Numbered from the stretch's first letter, positions 55,143 to 64,000 are shown. The stretch is 64,000 nucleotides of DNA from Desulfonatronum thiosulfatophilum (GCF_900104215.1 NZ_FMXO01000014.1:62001-126000), one strand, 5' to 3'. Numbers and translations are program-made. The notes: a model not told the origin generated them from the letters alone.

Positions 55143-55430
55143 ATGAAAATCATCAGCGATCGAGAATTCAGGAACAATCCCGGAAAACTTCGCAAGGAGC
55201 TGGAGCATGGCGATGTCGTGCTTGCGAAACGTGGAAAGCCGTATGCGGTGATGCTGCCTGTCATGAATATTGAACGTTTGGACGAAGTTCTGGAGCTGGC
55301 ATCCCGCATCAAGGCGCAGATGGCCTTGTCCCGCGTCAGAAACAAGGCTGCGCTCAGTGGAATGGATCAGCTCAGCGAGGCGGAAATCGATGCGGAAATT
55401 TCGGAGGTTCGCAAGGAAAGGCGAACGTAG
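55143..55430 (+). CDS. Phd/YefM-type antitoxin
   Basis: A 95-residue protein whose N-terminus (MKIISDREFRNNPGKLRKEL; then DVVLAKRGKPYAVMLPV) has the Phd/YefM fold, a DNA-binding antitoxin. The C-terminal charged helix would bind the toxin. GGAG precedes ATG 55143. It is followed 2 bp later by a PIN toxin gene and probably represses the pair. Confidence 0.85.
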   Translation: MKIISDREFRNNPGKLRKELEHGDVVLAKRGKPYAVMLPVMNIERLDEVLELASRIKAQMALSRVRNKAALSGMDQLSEAEIDAEISEVRKERRT

Positions 55431-55432
55431 CG

Positions 55433-55864
55433 ATGCTGGCGGTAGTGGACACCAACGTCCTGGTTTCAGGCCTGCTCACCCTCCACACCATACCGGCCAG
55501 GGTGGTGGATATGATCTACACCGGCCGCATCCACTGCCTGCATGATGATCGCATACTGGATGAATACCGACGTGTCCTGTCCCGGCCAAAGTTTGCCCAA
55601 GCCATCTCATCGCGGGAAGTGAACGACCTGCTTTCCTATTTGGTCCACTCCGGCCGAACCATCCTTTCCGAACCGCTCAGAGGGCTCCCAGGAAACGTCC
55701 CGGACCCCGACGATCTGCCTTTTGCCGAGGTCGCCGTAACCGGAAATGCTGCATGCTTGATCACCGGAAATACGATCCATTTCCATTTTCTCACCATGCC
55801 TCCCTGGAGCATCGCGGTTTTCTCTCCTCGCGAAGCCTATGACATGCTTTGCAAGGAAGTTTGA
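55433..55864 (+). CDS. PIN-domain toxin
   Basis: A 143-residue PIN-domain ribonuclease of the kind found in toxin-antitoxin pairs (PF13470-like). The acidic residues of the active site are visible at Asp6 (VVDTNVLVSGL), Glu in ILDEYRRVL, Asp in VPDPDDLPFAEVA and an Asn in TGNTIHF. It would cleave RNA when free. It lies 2 bp after the antitoxin, between binding protein and permease of one ABC operon. Confidence 0.88.
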   Translation: MLAVVDTNVLVSGLLTLHTIPARVVDMIYTGRIHCLHDDRILDEYRRVLSRPKFAQAISSREVNDLLSYLVHSGRTILSEPLRGLPGNVPDPDDLPFAEVAVTGNAACLITGNTIHFHFLTMPPWSIAVFSPREAYDMLCKEV

Positions 55865-55984
55865 TCCGGCATCATCTTGAACATGGCTCACACGTCGTCT
55901 CAAACGATCTCCCCCCTGAACAATGATCCCGATTCAAGAAGCAGCTGACCTTCCAACCTTTCATCCTGATTACATCACGCCGCC

Positions 55985-57058
55985 ATGACCCATTTTGATC
56001 ACGGCCAACCGCCTTCGGAATATAGCGCCTACATCGGCCGCAAGATCCTGTTCCTGTTTTTGCTGACCCTGCTGACCGGTATGTTGCTGGTCACGGCTGT
56101 TTCCCTGGGGGCGGTGCGCATTCCGGCATGGGATGTAATTCTGGCATTTTTCGGCTTGAGCGAGGACGCCCGGTTTTCCATCATCATCCGCAACATCCGT
56201 CTGCCTCACGCCCTGGCCGCCTTGCTGGCCGGGGCCGGGCTGGCCGCGGCAGGGGCGGCCATGCAGTCCATTCTGCGCAACCCCCTGGGATCGCCCTTCA
56301 CCCTGGGCATTTCCCAGGCCGGAGCGTTTGGCGCGGCCTTTGCCGTGATGCTCCTGGGCACCGGGACCATGCAAAGCACCCAGGTGGGAGCGGTGAGTAT
56401 CGCCAACCCCTACATGACCACGATCTGTGCGTTCATCGCCTGCATGGCCGCATCCCTGATCATCATCGCCATTGCCCGGCTGCGCGGGGCCAGCCCGGAG
56501 GTGATGGTCCTGAGCGGGGTGGCTTTGGGATCGCTCTTTTCCGCCGGGACCATGTTTTTGCAGTATTTTGCAGACGACGTGCAGCTGGCGGCCATGGTCT
56601 TCTGGACCTTCGGCGACGTGGGTCGGGCCGGTTGGCCGGAAGTGGGCTTCATGGCCGTGGTTGTGGCCGGGGCACTGCTCTTTTTCATCCTGAACCGCTG
56701 GAACTACAATGCCATCGACGCCGGGGACGAGACGGCCAGGGGGCTGGGCGTACGCGTGGAGCTGGTCCGGATGGTCGGCATGATGGTCGCCTCCCTGGTC
56801 ACGGCAGTGATCGTCTCTTTTCTGGGCATCATCGGCTTCGTGGGGCTGGTTTGCCCGCACATCGTGCGCCGGATCATCGGCGACGACCATCGCTTTCTGC
56901 TGCCTGCCTCGGCTCTCACCGGCGCCTGTCTGCTTTTGGCCGCGGATACCGCGGCCCGCCTGATGCTCGCCCCCCGTGTCCTGCCCGTCTCCATCCTCAC
57001 GGCCTTTCTCGGAGCGCCCACTTTTCTCTACCTGCTGATCCGGGGACGCAACCGATGA
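55985..57058 (+). CDS. FecCD-family ABC permease
   Basis: A 357-residue permease with about ten transmembrane helices. Signatures are LRLPRAL-like IRLPHALAALLAGAGLAAAG, NPLGSPFTLGISQAGAFGAA and the C-terminal VCPHIVRRIIGDDHRFLLP coupling loop. It transports metal complexes or cofactors (Fe-siderophore, cobalamin, molybdate in MolB-like proteins). It overlaps the ATPase start by 4 bp. Confidence 0.95.
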   Translation: MTHFDHGQPPSEYSAYIGRKILFLFLLTLLTGMLLVTAVSLGAVRIPAWDVILAFFGLSEDARFSIIIRNIRLPHALAALLAGAGLAAAGAAMQSILRNPLGSPFTLGISQAGAFGAAFAVMLLGTGTMQSTQVGAVSIANPYMTTICAFIACMAASLIIIAIARLRGASPEVMVLSGVALGSLFSAGTMFLQYFADDVQLAAMVFWTFGDVGRAGWPEVGFMAVVVAGALLFFILNRWNYNAIDAGDETARGLGVRVELVRMVGMMVASLVTAVIVSFLGIIGFVGLVCPHIVRRIIGDDHRFLLPASALTGACLLLAADTAARLMLAPRVLPVSILTAFLGAPTFLYLLIRGRNR

Positions 57059-57810
57059 TTCTCGACGTGCAAAACATCCGCATCGGCTACAACGGCCGAC
57101 TGGTCCTGCAAGGCCTTGACTTTGTCGTGAACCGCGGCCAAGTGCTGACCATTCTCGGCCCCAACGGCGTGGGCAAGACCACGCTCCTGCGCTGCATCAA
57201 CGCCATGCTCAAACCCAAGTCCGGGGCCGTGCTCGTGGAAAATGCCGACGTCTTCCGGATGCGCGCCGGAGACATCGCCAAGCGCCTGGGCTACGTGGCC
57301 CAGCGCAACGAGGCAGGACGCATGACCGCCTTCGACGCCGTGCTCCTGGGTCGCAAGCCGCACCTGCGCTGGAAGGTGACCGAATCCGACCTGCGCAAGG
57401 TGGACGGCGCCCTGAAACAGTTGGGCCTGGAGCATCTGGCCCTGCGGCATATCAACGAGATGAGCGGCGGCGAACTGCAGAAGGTCTGCATTGCCCGGGC
57501 TCTAGTGCAAGAGCCCTCGGTGCTGCTCCTGGACGAACCCACCAGCAGCCTGGATCTCAAGAATCAGCTGGAGATCCTGCGCACCATCAGCCATGTGGTC
57601 CATGAACACCAACTGGCCGCGGTGATGACCATGCACGACCTGAACATGGCTTTCCGCTTTTCTGACGCCTTCGTATTCATCAAGGAGGGCAAGGTCTTCT
57701 GCTGTGGAAAGAACGAGGAACTCACCCCGGACATGATCCGGGAAGTCTACGGAGTCCCCGTGGACATCCTGCGCCATCAGGGACAAACCGTGGTCGTTCC
57801 CTGCGTTTGA
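57055..57810 (+). CDS. FecE-type ABC transporter ATPase
   Basis: A 251-residue ATPase: Walker A GPNGVGKTT, Q-loop YVAQRNEAGRMTAFD, signature MSGGELQKVCIARAL, Walker B VLLLDEPTSSLD and switch His in MTMHDLN. It powers the adjacent permease. The ATG at 57055 overlaps the permease stop (ATGA). It continues 74 bp later into the FmdE gene. Confidence 0.95.
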   Translation: MILDVQNIRIGYNGRLVLQGLDFVVNRGQVLTILGPNGVGKTTLLRCINAMLKPKSGAVLVENADVFRMRAGDIAKRLGYVAQRNEAGRMTAFDAVLLGRKPHLRWKVTESDLRKVDGALKQLGLEHLALRHINEMSGGELQKVCIARALVQEPSVLLLDEPTSSLDLKNQLEILRTISHVVHEHQLAAVMTMHDLNMAFRFSDAFVFIKEGKVFCCGKNEELTPDMIREVYGVPVDILRHQGQTVVVPCV

Positions 57811-57884
57811 TGTTCATAGCTCGAGACACGTGGCTTCCTCAGCATCTTTTTTATCATCAACAAACAAATCAACAAGGACATGAC

Positions 57885-58496
57885 ATGAACTGCACCCTGA
57901 CCCAGGAACAGGTGGACCGGGCCGTGGCGTTTCACGGCCATGAGTGCCCGGGGTTGTGGATCGGCCTGCGGGCTGCGGAGCTCTGCCTGCGCGAGCTGGG
58001 CCACAACGATGACAATCCGATCACCGCCGTTGTGGAGACGGACATGTGCGGCGTGGACGGCATCCAGGTGCTCACCGGATGCACCCTGGGCAAGGGCAAT
58101 TTGATCCATAGGGATCTGGGCAAGACGGCCTTCTCCTTTTATCGAACCACGGATGGCAAGGCCCTGCGGGCGGTCTTCCAGCGAGAAGCCATGGGACCGG
58201 AGAACGGCGAGTTGCGCGAATTGATGAAAAAAGTTTTTTCCGGCTCGGCCACCACAGAGGAGCAGAGCCGCGCCAAGGAACTCAAGACCAAGACCCGCCG
58301 GCGCATCTTCGAGGCTTCCCTGGAGGACCTCTTCACAGTGACCGAACCGACCGCGCCCGCACCGCGTTCCGCCAAGATCCTGGACAGCCTGAACTGCGTT
58401 GCCTGCGGTGAATCCACCATGGAATCCCGCACCCGCCGCTTTGCCGGCCAAACCTACTGCATTCCCTGCTTTGCAGTCGTGGAGCAAAAAGTGTAG
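57885..58496 (+). CDS. FmdE-family protein with zinc ribbon
   Basis: A 203-residue protein. The N-terminal FmdE domain has FHGHECPGLWIGLRAAELCL and the DMCGVDGIQVLTGCTLGKGN motif with conserved Cys; the C-terminal end has a zinc ribbon (CVACGE...CIPCF). Named after formylmethanofuran dehydrogenase subunit E, its function in non-methanogens is unclear, though it is often near molybdenum or metal transport genes. AAGGA precedes ATG 57885. Confidence 0.9.
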   Translation: MNCTLTQEQVDRAVAFHGHECPGLWIGLRAAELCLRELGHNDDNPITAVVETDMCGVDGIQVLTGCTLGKGNLIHRDLGKTAFSFYRTTDGKALRAVFQREAMGPENGELRELMKKVFSGSATTEEQSRAKELKTKTRRRIFEASLEDLFTVTEPTAPAPRSAKILDSLNCVACGESTMESRTRRFAGQTYCIPCFAVVEQKV

Positions 58497-58613
58497 GTTC
58501 AGGCCATATACTCGATCATTCGCATGGTCCGGTCCACGTCTTTTCGTATCACCCGTGGCATCCGGAACTTTCATCAACCAATTGTCCATAACCAGTTACA
58601 AGCGGGAGAGACC

Positions 58614-59273
58614 ATGGTCGCCCTGGACATTTCCGGAAGATACACCCTGCGTGAAGAGGTCGCGAACAGCATCACCCACGGCCTGGGCGTGGTGCTGTCC
58701 ATTGCCGGGCTGGCGGTTCTGACCGGACTGGCCGGCCGCTACGGCGATGCCTGGCATATTGTGAGCTGCAGCATTTTCGGTTCCACGCTGATCCTGCTGT
58801 ACACGGCCTCCACCCTGTATCACGGCATCCCCCATCCCGGCGCGAAAAAGATCCTGCGGATCGTGGACCACTGCGCCATTTTCCTGCTCATAGCCGGAAC
58901 CTACACTCCCTTCACCCTGGTCAACCTGCGCGGGCCCTGGGGCTGGTCGCTTTTCGGCGCTATCTGGGGGCTCGCCCTGCTGGGCATCATCCTCCAGCTG
59001 ACTCCCTGGCGCCGCTTCCGGGTGCTGTCCGTGCTGCTCTACGTGGGCATGGGCTGGGCTGTGGTCGTGGCCACCAATCCGCTGCTGAACGCCGTTCATC
59101 CCAACGGCCTGCTCCTTCTGGCCCTGGGAGGCCTGGCCTACACCGGAGGCATCGTCTTCTACGCCTGGCGCAGGCTGCCCCATCACCACGCCATCTGGCA
59201 TCTGTTCGTCCTGACCGGCAGCGTATTGCACTTCTTCGCCGTGCTGCTTTACGTCATCCCCTTCAGCGCCTGA
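58614..59273 (+). CDS. Hemolysin III / TrhA-family membrane protein
   Basis: A 219-residue seven-helix protein of the HlyIII/PAQR family. The conserved histidines that bind metal are visible in NSITHGLGVVLS, STLYHGIPH and HHAIWHLFVLTGSVLHF, with IVDHCAIFLLIAGTYTPF in between. Related proteins affect membrane fluidity. GGGAGA precedes ATG 58614. The MarC gene follows 4 bp later. Confidence 0.92.
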   Translation: MVALDISGRYTLREEVANSITHGLGVVLSIAGLAVLTGLAGRYGDAWHIVSCSIFGSTLILLYTASTLYHGIPHPGAKKILRIVDHCAIFLLIAGTYTPFTLVNLRGPWGWSLFGAIWGLALLGIILQLTPWRRFRVLSVLLYVGMGWAVVVATNPLLNAVHPNGLLLLALGGLAYTGGIVFYAWRRLPHHHAIWHLFVLTGSVLHFFAVLLYVIPFSA

Positions 59274-59277
59274 TCCC

Positions 59278-59883
59278 ATGACCGAACATTTCAATCTCTT
59301 CCTGAGCGTGTACATCATGCTCTTCTTCCTGCTCACGCCCTTTTTCGTCCTCTCCGCTTTTTTGTCCATGACCAAGGAAATGGGCATTCCCGCACGCAGG
59401 CGGCTGGCCCGTCGGGTCACCCTGGCCGTGACCATTACCGGATGCATCCTCTCCGTTGCCGGCAACGCCATCTTCAATGTATTCGGCATCACTCTGGATG
59501 CCTTTCGCATCGGCGCGGGCGCTCTGCTCTTTCTCTCCGCCGTGTCCCTGGTCCGGGGCACCAGGGTCGAGCCGGCCCAGGAATCGGACGGCGACATCAG
59601 CGTGGTGCCCCTGGCCATCCCCATCACCATCGGCCCGGCCACGGTGGGCGCCCTGCTGGTCATTGGCGCCGGCGCCGAAGATCTGACGGAACGGGCCATC
59701 AGCATCATCGCCTTCATTTGCGCCAGCCTTTCAGTGGGGTTGATGCTCATGACCGCCAACACCATTGAACGAGTCGTGGGGCGACTGGGGCTGACCATCC
59801 TCTCCAAGCTAACCGGTCTGATTCTCTCCGCCCTGTCCGCGCAGATCGTCTTCACCGGAATCAGAGGCATGCTGGAGTTGTAA
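59278..59883 (+). CDS. MarC-family membrane protein
   Basis: A 201-residue protein with six predicted helices and the MarC pattern (PFFVLSAFLSMTKEM; VPLAIPITIGPATVGALLVI). Function of the family is unknown; it is not an established drug exporter. It follows the hemolysin III gene and probably shares its transcript. Confidence 0.9.
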   Translation: MTEHFNLFLSVYIMLFFLLTPFFVLSAFLSMTKEMGIPARRRLARRVTLAVTITGCILSVAGNAIFNVFGITLDAFRIGAGALLFLSAVSLVRGTRVEPAQESDGDISVVPLAIPITIGPATVGALLVIGAGAEDLTERAISIIAFICASLSVGLMLMTANTIERVVGRLGLTILSKLTGLILSALSAQIVFTGIRGMLEL

Positions 59884-60204
59884 TTATAAACGCCACCAAA
59901 TAGCATAGATTTGACTTTCAAGGACATGAATCTTATCCAAAAGTATCATGTCCTGTCGTGCCTGCCTGTTTCGCATCATTCCATATCGTCCCAACCGTCT
60001 GCCCGCTCCTGCAAAGATTTTTTTCGGACCCGGCGGCTGTCGAAGCGATATGATTCAAAGACGCAACTTCGTGTTCCCGGGGTTGCCGATTCTGCCTGAC
60101 TCTCAAACGACTCCCCTCGCTTCTTTCCCCATTCCTCCCAATACGAAGACCAGCCTGGATTCAGCTCCCAACGACATCATTCTCCAGACCTGCGAGATCA
60201 ATCC
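59884..60204 (+). other. Intergenic region before the amino-acid ABC operon
   Basis: About 320 bp. No gene, terminator or repeat was recognised; small open frames here lack ribosome sites and family features. A promoter for the ABC operon should be here but was not identified. Confidence 0.45.
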
Positions 60205-61014
60205 GTGACCTCAATGGCCATTCGGCCCATCCGCTTTGCAGTAAATCATTATCGAGATTTCCTGCTCTACGCCCTGCTCATGGGGGCATTGGCCTGGTTC
60301 ATTGCCAGTGGAGAGCAGAGCATGGGATACCAGTGGAAATGGTATCGCATGTCCCGGTATCTGCTCCAGATCACCGAGGACGGCTGGATCATCGGGCCGC
60401 TTTTCCAGGGACTGATCGTCACGTTCAAGATTTCCGGCCTGAGCCTGATTCTGGCTTTGTTTTTCGGCCTCACAGCAGCTCTTTTCCGCCTCTCCGACTC
60501 ATTCACGGCCAGACTGGTGGCCAAATGCTATATCGAATTCATCCGCAACACTCCGCTTCTGACCCAGATTTTTTTCATTTACTATGTCATCGGACCGGTC
60601 CTGGGGCTGAACGCCTTCGGCTCCGCCGTGCTGGCCCTGTCGCTCTTTGAAGGCGCCTATGCCTCGGAAATCTTCCGGGCGGGAATCGTCTCCATCCACA
60701 AGGGGCAATGGGAGGCATCCTACAGTCTGGGCCTTTCTCAAAGGGACACCTACCGCAAGGTGATCTTTCCCCAGGCCATCCGACGGATTCTGCCGCCCCT
60801 GACCGGCGTCGGCGTCACACTGATCAAGGATTCCTCCCTGGCCAGCACCATCGCCATCTACGAACTGACCCAGCAGGGCAATATCGTCGCCTCGGACACC
60901 TTCATGGTCTTCGAGGTCTGGTTCACGGTGGCGGCCATCTATTTGGCCATCACCTTCCCCCTGTCCATGGCGGTGGCCGAACTGGGCAAACGGATGCGCT
61001 CCAGAGAGCAGTGA
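60205..61014 (+). CDS. Polar amino-acid ABC transporter permease 1
   Basis: A 269-residue HisM/GlnP-type permease. The family pattern is seen in [20 protein letters not shown] and the EAA loop [23 protein letters not shown] 60205 is taken as start with GAGA upstream; ATG 60214 is an alternative. It opens an operon of permease, ATPase, binding protein and second permease. Confidence 0.92.
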   Translation: MTSMAIRPIRFAVNHYRDFLLYALLMGALAWFIASGEQSMGYQWKWYRMSRYLLQITEDGWIIGPLFQGLIVTFKISGLSLILALFFGLTAALFRLSDSFTARLVAKCYIEFIRNTPLLTQIFFIYYVIGPVLGLNAFGSAVLALSLFEGAYASEIFRAGIVSIHKGQWEASYSLGLSQRDTYRKVIFPQAIRRILPPLTGVGVTLIKDSSLASTIAIYELTQQGNIVASDTFMVFEVWFTVAAIYLAITFPLSMAVAELGKRMRSREQ

Positions 61015-61049
61015 CGCTCGATGTGAACAGCATAGGCTTCAACAGAAAC

Positions 61050-61907
61050 ATGAACTTGAGCAAGACCATGCAGACAAGCACCCAAAAGTCGATCACCCCG
61101 CCGAAGAAGACCATAGGTCCAGAGATCATCGTCGTCCGGGACATCGTCAAGACCTACCCCGGCGGGTTCCGCGCCCTGGACCATGTCTCCTTCACCGTTC
61201 GCCAGGGCGAGGTGGTGGTGGTCATTGGTCCCTCTGGTTCGGGCAAATCCACATTGCTGCGCTGCTTGAACGGCCTGGAGGATATCGACTCCGGATCGAT
61301 CACCATCGACGAGGTTCCCCTGGATGATAGTCCCCGGAACCGGCTGACCATCCGGACCGAGGTGGGCATGGTCTTCCAGTCCTTCAACCTGTTTCCGCAC
61401 ATGACCGTGCTGCAGAACGTGAACCTGGCCCAGGTCCAGGTCCGGAAAAAATCCCGCAAGGACGCCGAAGAGACGACATTTGGCCTGCTGGAACGGGTCG
61501 GGCTCACGGACAAGGCCCACGCCTACCCGGCCCGCCTTTCCGGCGGGCAGCAGCAACGGGTGGCCATTGCCCGGGCTCTGGCCATGCATCCCAAGGTCAT
61601 GCTCTTTGACGAAGCCACCAGCGCCCTGGACCCGGAGACCATCGGCGAAGTCCTGGAAGTCATGAAGGGCCTGGCCTTCGACGGCATGACCATGGTCGTG
61701 GTCACCCATGAAATGGGCTTTGCCCGCGAGGCCGGCGACCGGATCGTCTTCATGGAAAACGGCCGGATCCTGGAGGAGGCCGAAACGCAGGACTTTTTCA
61801 GCCGTCCCCGCCAGGAACGCACCCGAGCCTTTCTCAGCCAGATCCTGTGCGGACCAATGCCTGGCTTTGAAGAATCAACCTTAACCACCAAGGAGAACAA
61901 CAAATGA
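61050..61907 (+). CDS. Polar amino-acid ABC transporter ATPase
   Basis: A 285-residue GlnQ-type ATPase: Walker [11 protein letters not shown]-loop [17 protein letters not shown], signature [15 protein letters not shown], Walker [14 protein letters not shown] and switch His in VVTHEMGF. About 28 extra residues precede the ATPase domain. The start is unsure: GTG 61011, ATG 61050 and ATG 61068 are all possible. Its stop overlaps the binding-protein start by 4 bp. Confidence 0.94.
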   Translation: MNLSKTMQTSTQKSITPPKKTIGPEIIVVRDIVKTYPGGFRALDHVSFTVRQGEVVVVIGPSGSGKSTLLRCLNGLEDIDSGSITIDEVPLDDSPRNRLTIRTEVGMVFQSFNLFPHMTVLQNVNLAQVQVRKKSRKDAEETTFGLLERVGLTDKAHAYPARLSGGQQQRVAIARALAMHPKVMLFDEATSALDPETIGEVLEVMKGLAFDGMTMVVVTHEMGFAREAGDRIVFMENGRILEEAETQDFFSRPRQERTRAFLSQILCGPMPGFEESTLTTKENNK

Positions 61908-62737
61908 AAATTTGTCGCAATCTGCTGCGTACGGCCCTGATGGCCGCCTTGCTCCTCTGCATAGCCGTCACGGCTCAGGCCCGGAACATCACCCAGGAAC
62001 TGACCCGCGAAAGCGCCCTGACCCGGATCATGGAACGTGGAGCCCTACGCGTGGGCTTCGACACCTTTGTGCCGTGGGCCATGCAGGACAAGACCGGGGA
62101 GTTCATCGGCTTTGAAATCGACGTTGCTAGGCGCTTCGCCGAGGATCTGGGCGTGCGCGTCGAACTCGTGCCCACGGCCTGGCGAGGAATTATCCCGGCC
62201 CTGATGACCGGCAAATTCGACCTGCTCATCGGCGGCATGAGCATCCGCGCCGACCGCGCCCAGCAGGTCTATTTCAGCATGCCCTACTACTTCACCGGCC
62301 AATCCCTGGTTGCCCATCGGGATAAAGCCGCCGGCTTCACCACCCTGGAGGACTTCAACAACTCCGGCGTGATCATCGTCGCCCGCACCGGCACCACGGC
62401 CCAGCGCGCCGCGGAAACATTCTTCCCGGATGCCCAGCGCAAGTACTTTGAAAAGGAGCCCCAGGCCGTCCAGGAACTGCTCATGGGCCGTGCTCATGCC
62501 CTGATCGGCAACGCTCCCCTGCCGTCCCAGGAAGCGATTAAGAATCCGGATCGACTCTTCCAGCCCATTCCGGAAAACCTGACCCGTGAACCCGTCGGCA
62601 TCGCCATGCGCAAAGGCGACCCGGACATGCTCAACTACGTCAACAGCTGGATTCTCCAGATCACCGGCGAAGGCTGGATCCAGGAACGATATAAATTCTG
62701 GTTCGAAACCATGGACTGGAAGGATCAAGTCGAATAA
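61904..62737 (+). CDS. Amino-acid ABC transporter substrate-binding protein
   Basis: A 277-residue secreted protein of the bacterial SBP family 3. Signal peptide about residues 1-25 (VTAQA-R). Mature motifs are [56 protein letters not shown] and a domain-2 start [18 protein letters not shown] precedes the start. Ligand unknown. Confidence 0.94.
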   Translation: MKICRNLLRTALMAALLLCIAVTAQARNITQELTRESALTRIMERGALRVGFDTFVPWAMQDKTGEFIGFEIDVARRFAEDLGVRVELVPTAWRGIIPALMTGKFDLLIGGMSIRADRAQQVYFSMPYYFTGQSLVAHRDKAAGFTTLEDFNNSGVIIVARTGTTAQRAAETFFPDAQRKYFEKEPQAVQELLMGRAHALIGNAPLPSQEAIKNPDRLFQPIPENLTREPVGIAMRKGDPDMLNYVNSWILQITGEGWIQERYKFWFETMDWKDQVE

Positions 62738-62798
62738 CCCCCATAACCCATAACCCATAACCTATTGCCCCTAGCCCAGAACCCATTGCCCCTAGCCC
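62738..62798 (+). repeat. Short direct repeats between binding protein and second permease
   Basis: Three heptamers of CCCATAA-type are followed by two near-identical 20-nt units sharing ATTGCCCCTAGCCCA (starting at 62764 and 62785). The second unit runs straight into the permease start codon, so no normal ribosome site remains. Confidence 0.85.
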
Positions 62799-63683
62799 AT
62801 GCCCCAGAAGAAACCCCGCTTCACCACCCTCGACGCCGTCCTGATCCTGGCGATCATCGCCTTCGGGGTCTTTTTCGTCTGGCGCGTCACGACCACCATG
62901 GAGTACCAATGGCGGTGGCATTTGCTGGCCAACTATCTGCTGCGCTGGGACGAGGCCGCCGGGCGGTGGGTTCCGGGGCTGGTTACCCAAGGTTTGCTGA
63001 CCACGATACGCCTCAGCTTTTGGACCATGCTTCTGGCCACGCTCATCGGCACGGTGATGGGCCTGGCCAGATCGAGCAAGGCCTTGTTTCCACGCATGGT
63101 TGCCTGGACGTATGTGGAAGTGGTGCGCAACATCCCGCCGCTGGTCTTGATCTTCATTTTCTATTTTTTCCTGGCGGACCAGTTAATGTCTTTCCTGGGA
63201 GTGGATGCCCTGCTGCGCAACCTCCCGGACTGGGCCAGGGATCTGCTGCCCTGGGTGGCCGTGCCCGTGGACCGGATGCCCAATTTTCTGGCCGCCCTGC
63301 TCACCCTGGCTGTCTACGAAGGAGCCTACATCACCGAGCACGTCCGGTCCGGGATCCAGTCCGTAGAGCGGGGCCAGCGCGAGGCTGCCTATGCGCTGGG
63401 TTTGTCCTCCTGGCAGCAGATGCGCCACGTCATCTTTCCCCAGGCCCTGTCCCGGATCATCCCGCCGCTTTCCGGACAGTTCATCGCGACCATCAAGGAC
63501 ACGGCCATCGTCTCGGTCATCAGCGTGCAGGAACTGACCTTCCAAGGCTTGGAACTGATGGCCTCAACCTACATGACCTTTGAGATCATGATTACCATTA
63601 CTGCTCTTTATCTGACCGTAACCCTCAGCTTCTCCTCCCTGGCGGGCCTGGTTGAGCGCCGGATGCGCAGAGTGTATGGATAA
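62799..63683 (+). CDS. Polar amino-acid ABC transporter permease 2
   Basis: A 294-residue GlnP-type permease. YVEVVRNIPPLVLIFIFYFF and the EAA loop REAAYALGLSSWQQMRHVIFP match permease 1, so the transporter is probably a heterodimer. An insert near residues 125-155 with acidic and Pro residues is longer than in permease 1. The start lies directly after a C-rich repeat with no Shine-Dalgarno, unlike its neighbours. Confidence 0.92.
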   Translation: MPQKKPRFTTLDAVLILAIIAFGVFFVWRVTTTMEYQWRWHLLANYLLRWDEAAGRWVPGLVTQGLLTTIRLSFWTMLLATLIGTVMGLARSSKALFPRMVAWTYVEVVRNIPPLVLIFIFYFFLADQLMSFLGVDALLRNLPDWARDLLPWVAVPVDRMPNFLAALLTLAVYEGAYITEHVRSGIQSVERGQREAAYALGLSSWQQMRHVIFPQALSRIIPPLSGQFIATIKDTAIVSVISVQELTFQGLELMASTYMTFEIMITITALYLTVTLSFSSLAGLVERRMRRVYG

Positions 63684-64000
63684 GAATATGAGCATGGATG
63701 CGGAAGAACGACAGAAGAATCATACTCCCATTACCTCTGAAGAACTCGAACGTTCTCCGGACCTGGAGCTGGAGTTTATGCGCGCGTCCGGCCCCGGTGG
63801 GCAGAACGTGAACAAGGTCTCCACGGCCGTGCGCCTCCGTTTTGCCGTTCACTCCACCCCGCTACTGACGGACGAGGTGCGACGGAGGTTGATCCGACTG
63901 GCCGGAAAAAGGATGACCGAGGAAGGCGAACTGATCATTGAGGCCCGCCGCTTTCGGACCCAGGAACGCAACCGGGCCGATGCCCTGCAACGGCTGGCCG
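63676..64000 (+). CDS. arfB: Ribosome rescue factor ArfB (YaeJ-like), 5' part
   Basis: A peptidyl-tRNA hydrolase of the release-factor family that frees stalled ribosomes. The GGQ motif is in MRASGPGGQNVNKVSTAV, with no preceding codon-recognition domain, as in ArfB. 108 codons are visible; the basic C-terminal tail is cut by the window edge. ATGs at 63676, 63688 and 63694 are in frame; the first overlaps the permease stop by 8 bp. Confidence 0.9.
   Translation, partial: MDKNMSMDAEERQKNHTPITSEELERSPDLELEFMRASGPGGQNVNKVSTAVRLRFAVHSTPLLTDEVRRRLIRLAGKRMTEEGELIIEARRFRTQERNRADALQRLA

Noticed and set aside
58596-59927. Long open frame of 443 codons on the minus strand
   Set aside because: It lies antisense to the hemolysin III and MarC genes and is rich in Arg, Ser and Met without any domain; it reflects the codon bias of the real genes.

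Overview
The window looks like a chromosomal segment of a Desulfovibrionales-type sulfate reducer (Desulfobacterota). This rests on gene order: yceD-rpmF-plsX-fabH-fabG-acpP-fabF beside rpmB, lptC-lptA-lptB-rpoN-hpf-ptsN-rapZ followed by mannose-type PTS proteins, a fused succinyl-CoA-synthetase-like protein, a two-subunit glycine decarboxylase and a DctPQM TRAP transporter. The exact genus cannot be read from the sequence; a Desulfonatronum-like organism is only a guess. No rRNA, tRNA, CRISPR array or insertion sequence was recognised.

Layout. 1-4.9 kb: fatty-acid and phospholipid synthesis operon on the minus strand (fabF cut by the window edge), with a terminator between acpP and fabF, and divergent rpmB. 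5.1-15.3 kb: housekeeping minus-strand genes gltX, a NifU-like Fe-S protein, a xerC/GGDEF/HDOD/unknown four-gene overlap cluster, dprA, a CpoB/YbgF-like lipoprotein, rlmH and a beta-alpha fused CoA ligase. 15.4-18.3 kb: a DUF4390 protein and an NtrY-like kinase.

18.5-34 kb is the unusual accessory region. It opens with a protein that joins two periplasmic sensor modules and a HAMP domain to a complete MFS transporter, translationally coupled to an orphan ABC substrate-binding protein. Next come small exported glycine-rich proteins (four, two of them clear paralogues), an anchored periplasmic protein coupled to an MlaF-MlaE-like ATPase-permease fusion, two DUF6524-like membrane proteins, another membrane protein, an exported TPR protein, a probable periplasmic binding protein and a DUF4239 protein. 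I could not assign this to a described system. It is the best candidate for a new one, possibly envelope lipid or hydrophobic-compound transport.

34.3-43.8 kb: DUF421 protein, TRAP transporter dctP-dctQ-dctM, an ACT regulator with phenylacetate-CoA ligase, then mannose-family PTS EIIC (apparently frameshifted in a T9 tract), EIIB, EIIA, rapZ, ptsN and hpf, with no EIID. 43.9-47.3 kb: rpoN and lptBAC. 47.9-52.8 kb: pseudouridine synthase, a PRPP-synthetase-like protein, and gcvH-gcvPA-gcvPB. 53-58.5 kb: a VOC protein diverging from a FecCD-type ABC uptake operon that contains an inserted antitoxin/PIN toxin pair and ends with an FmdE protein. 58.6-59.9 kb: hemolysin-III-like and MarC membrane proteins. 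60.2-63.7 kb: a polar amino-acid ABC transporter with two permeases, then arfB, cut by the right edge.

Two intergenic regions 37 kb apart (10.4 and 47.7 kb) carry related hexanucleotide arrays arranged as inverted arms, a dispersed repeat family not tied to any gene.
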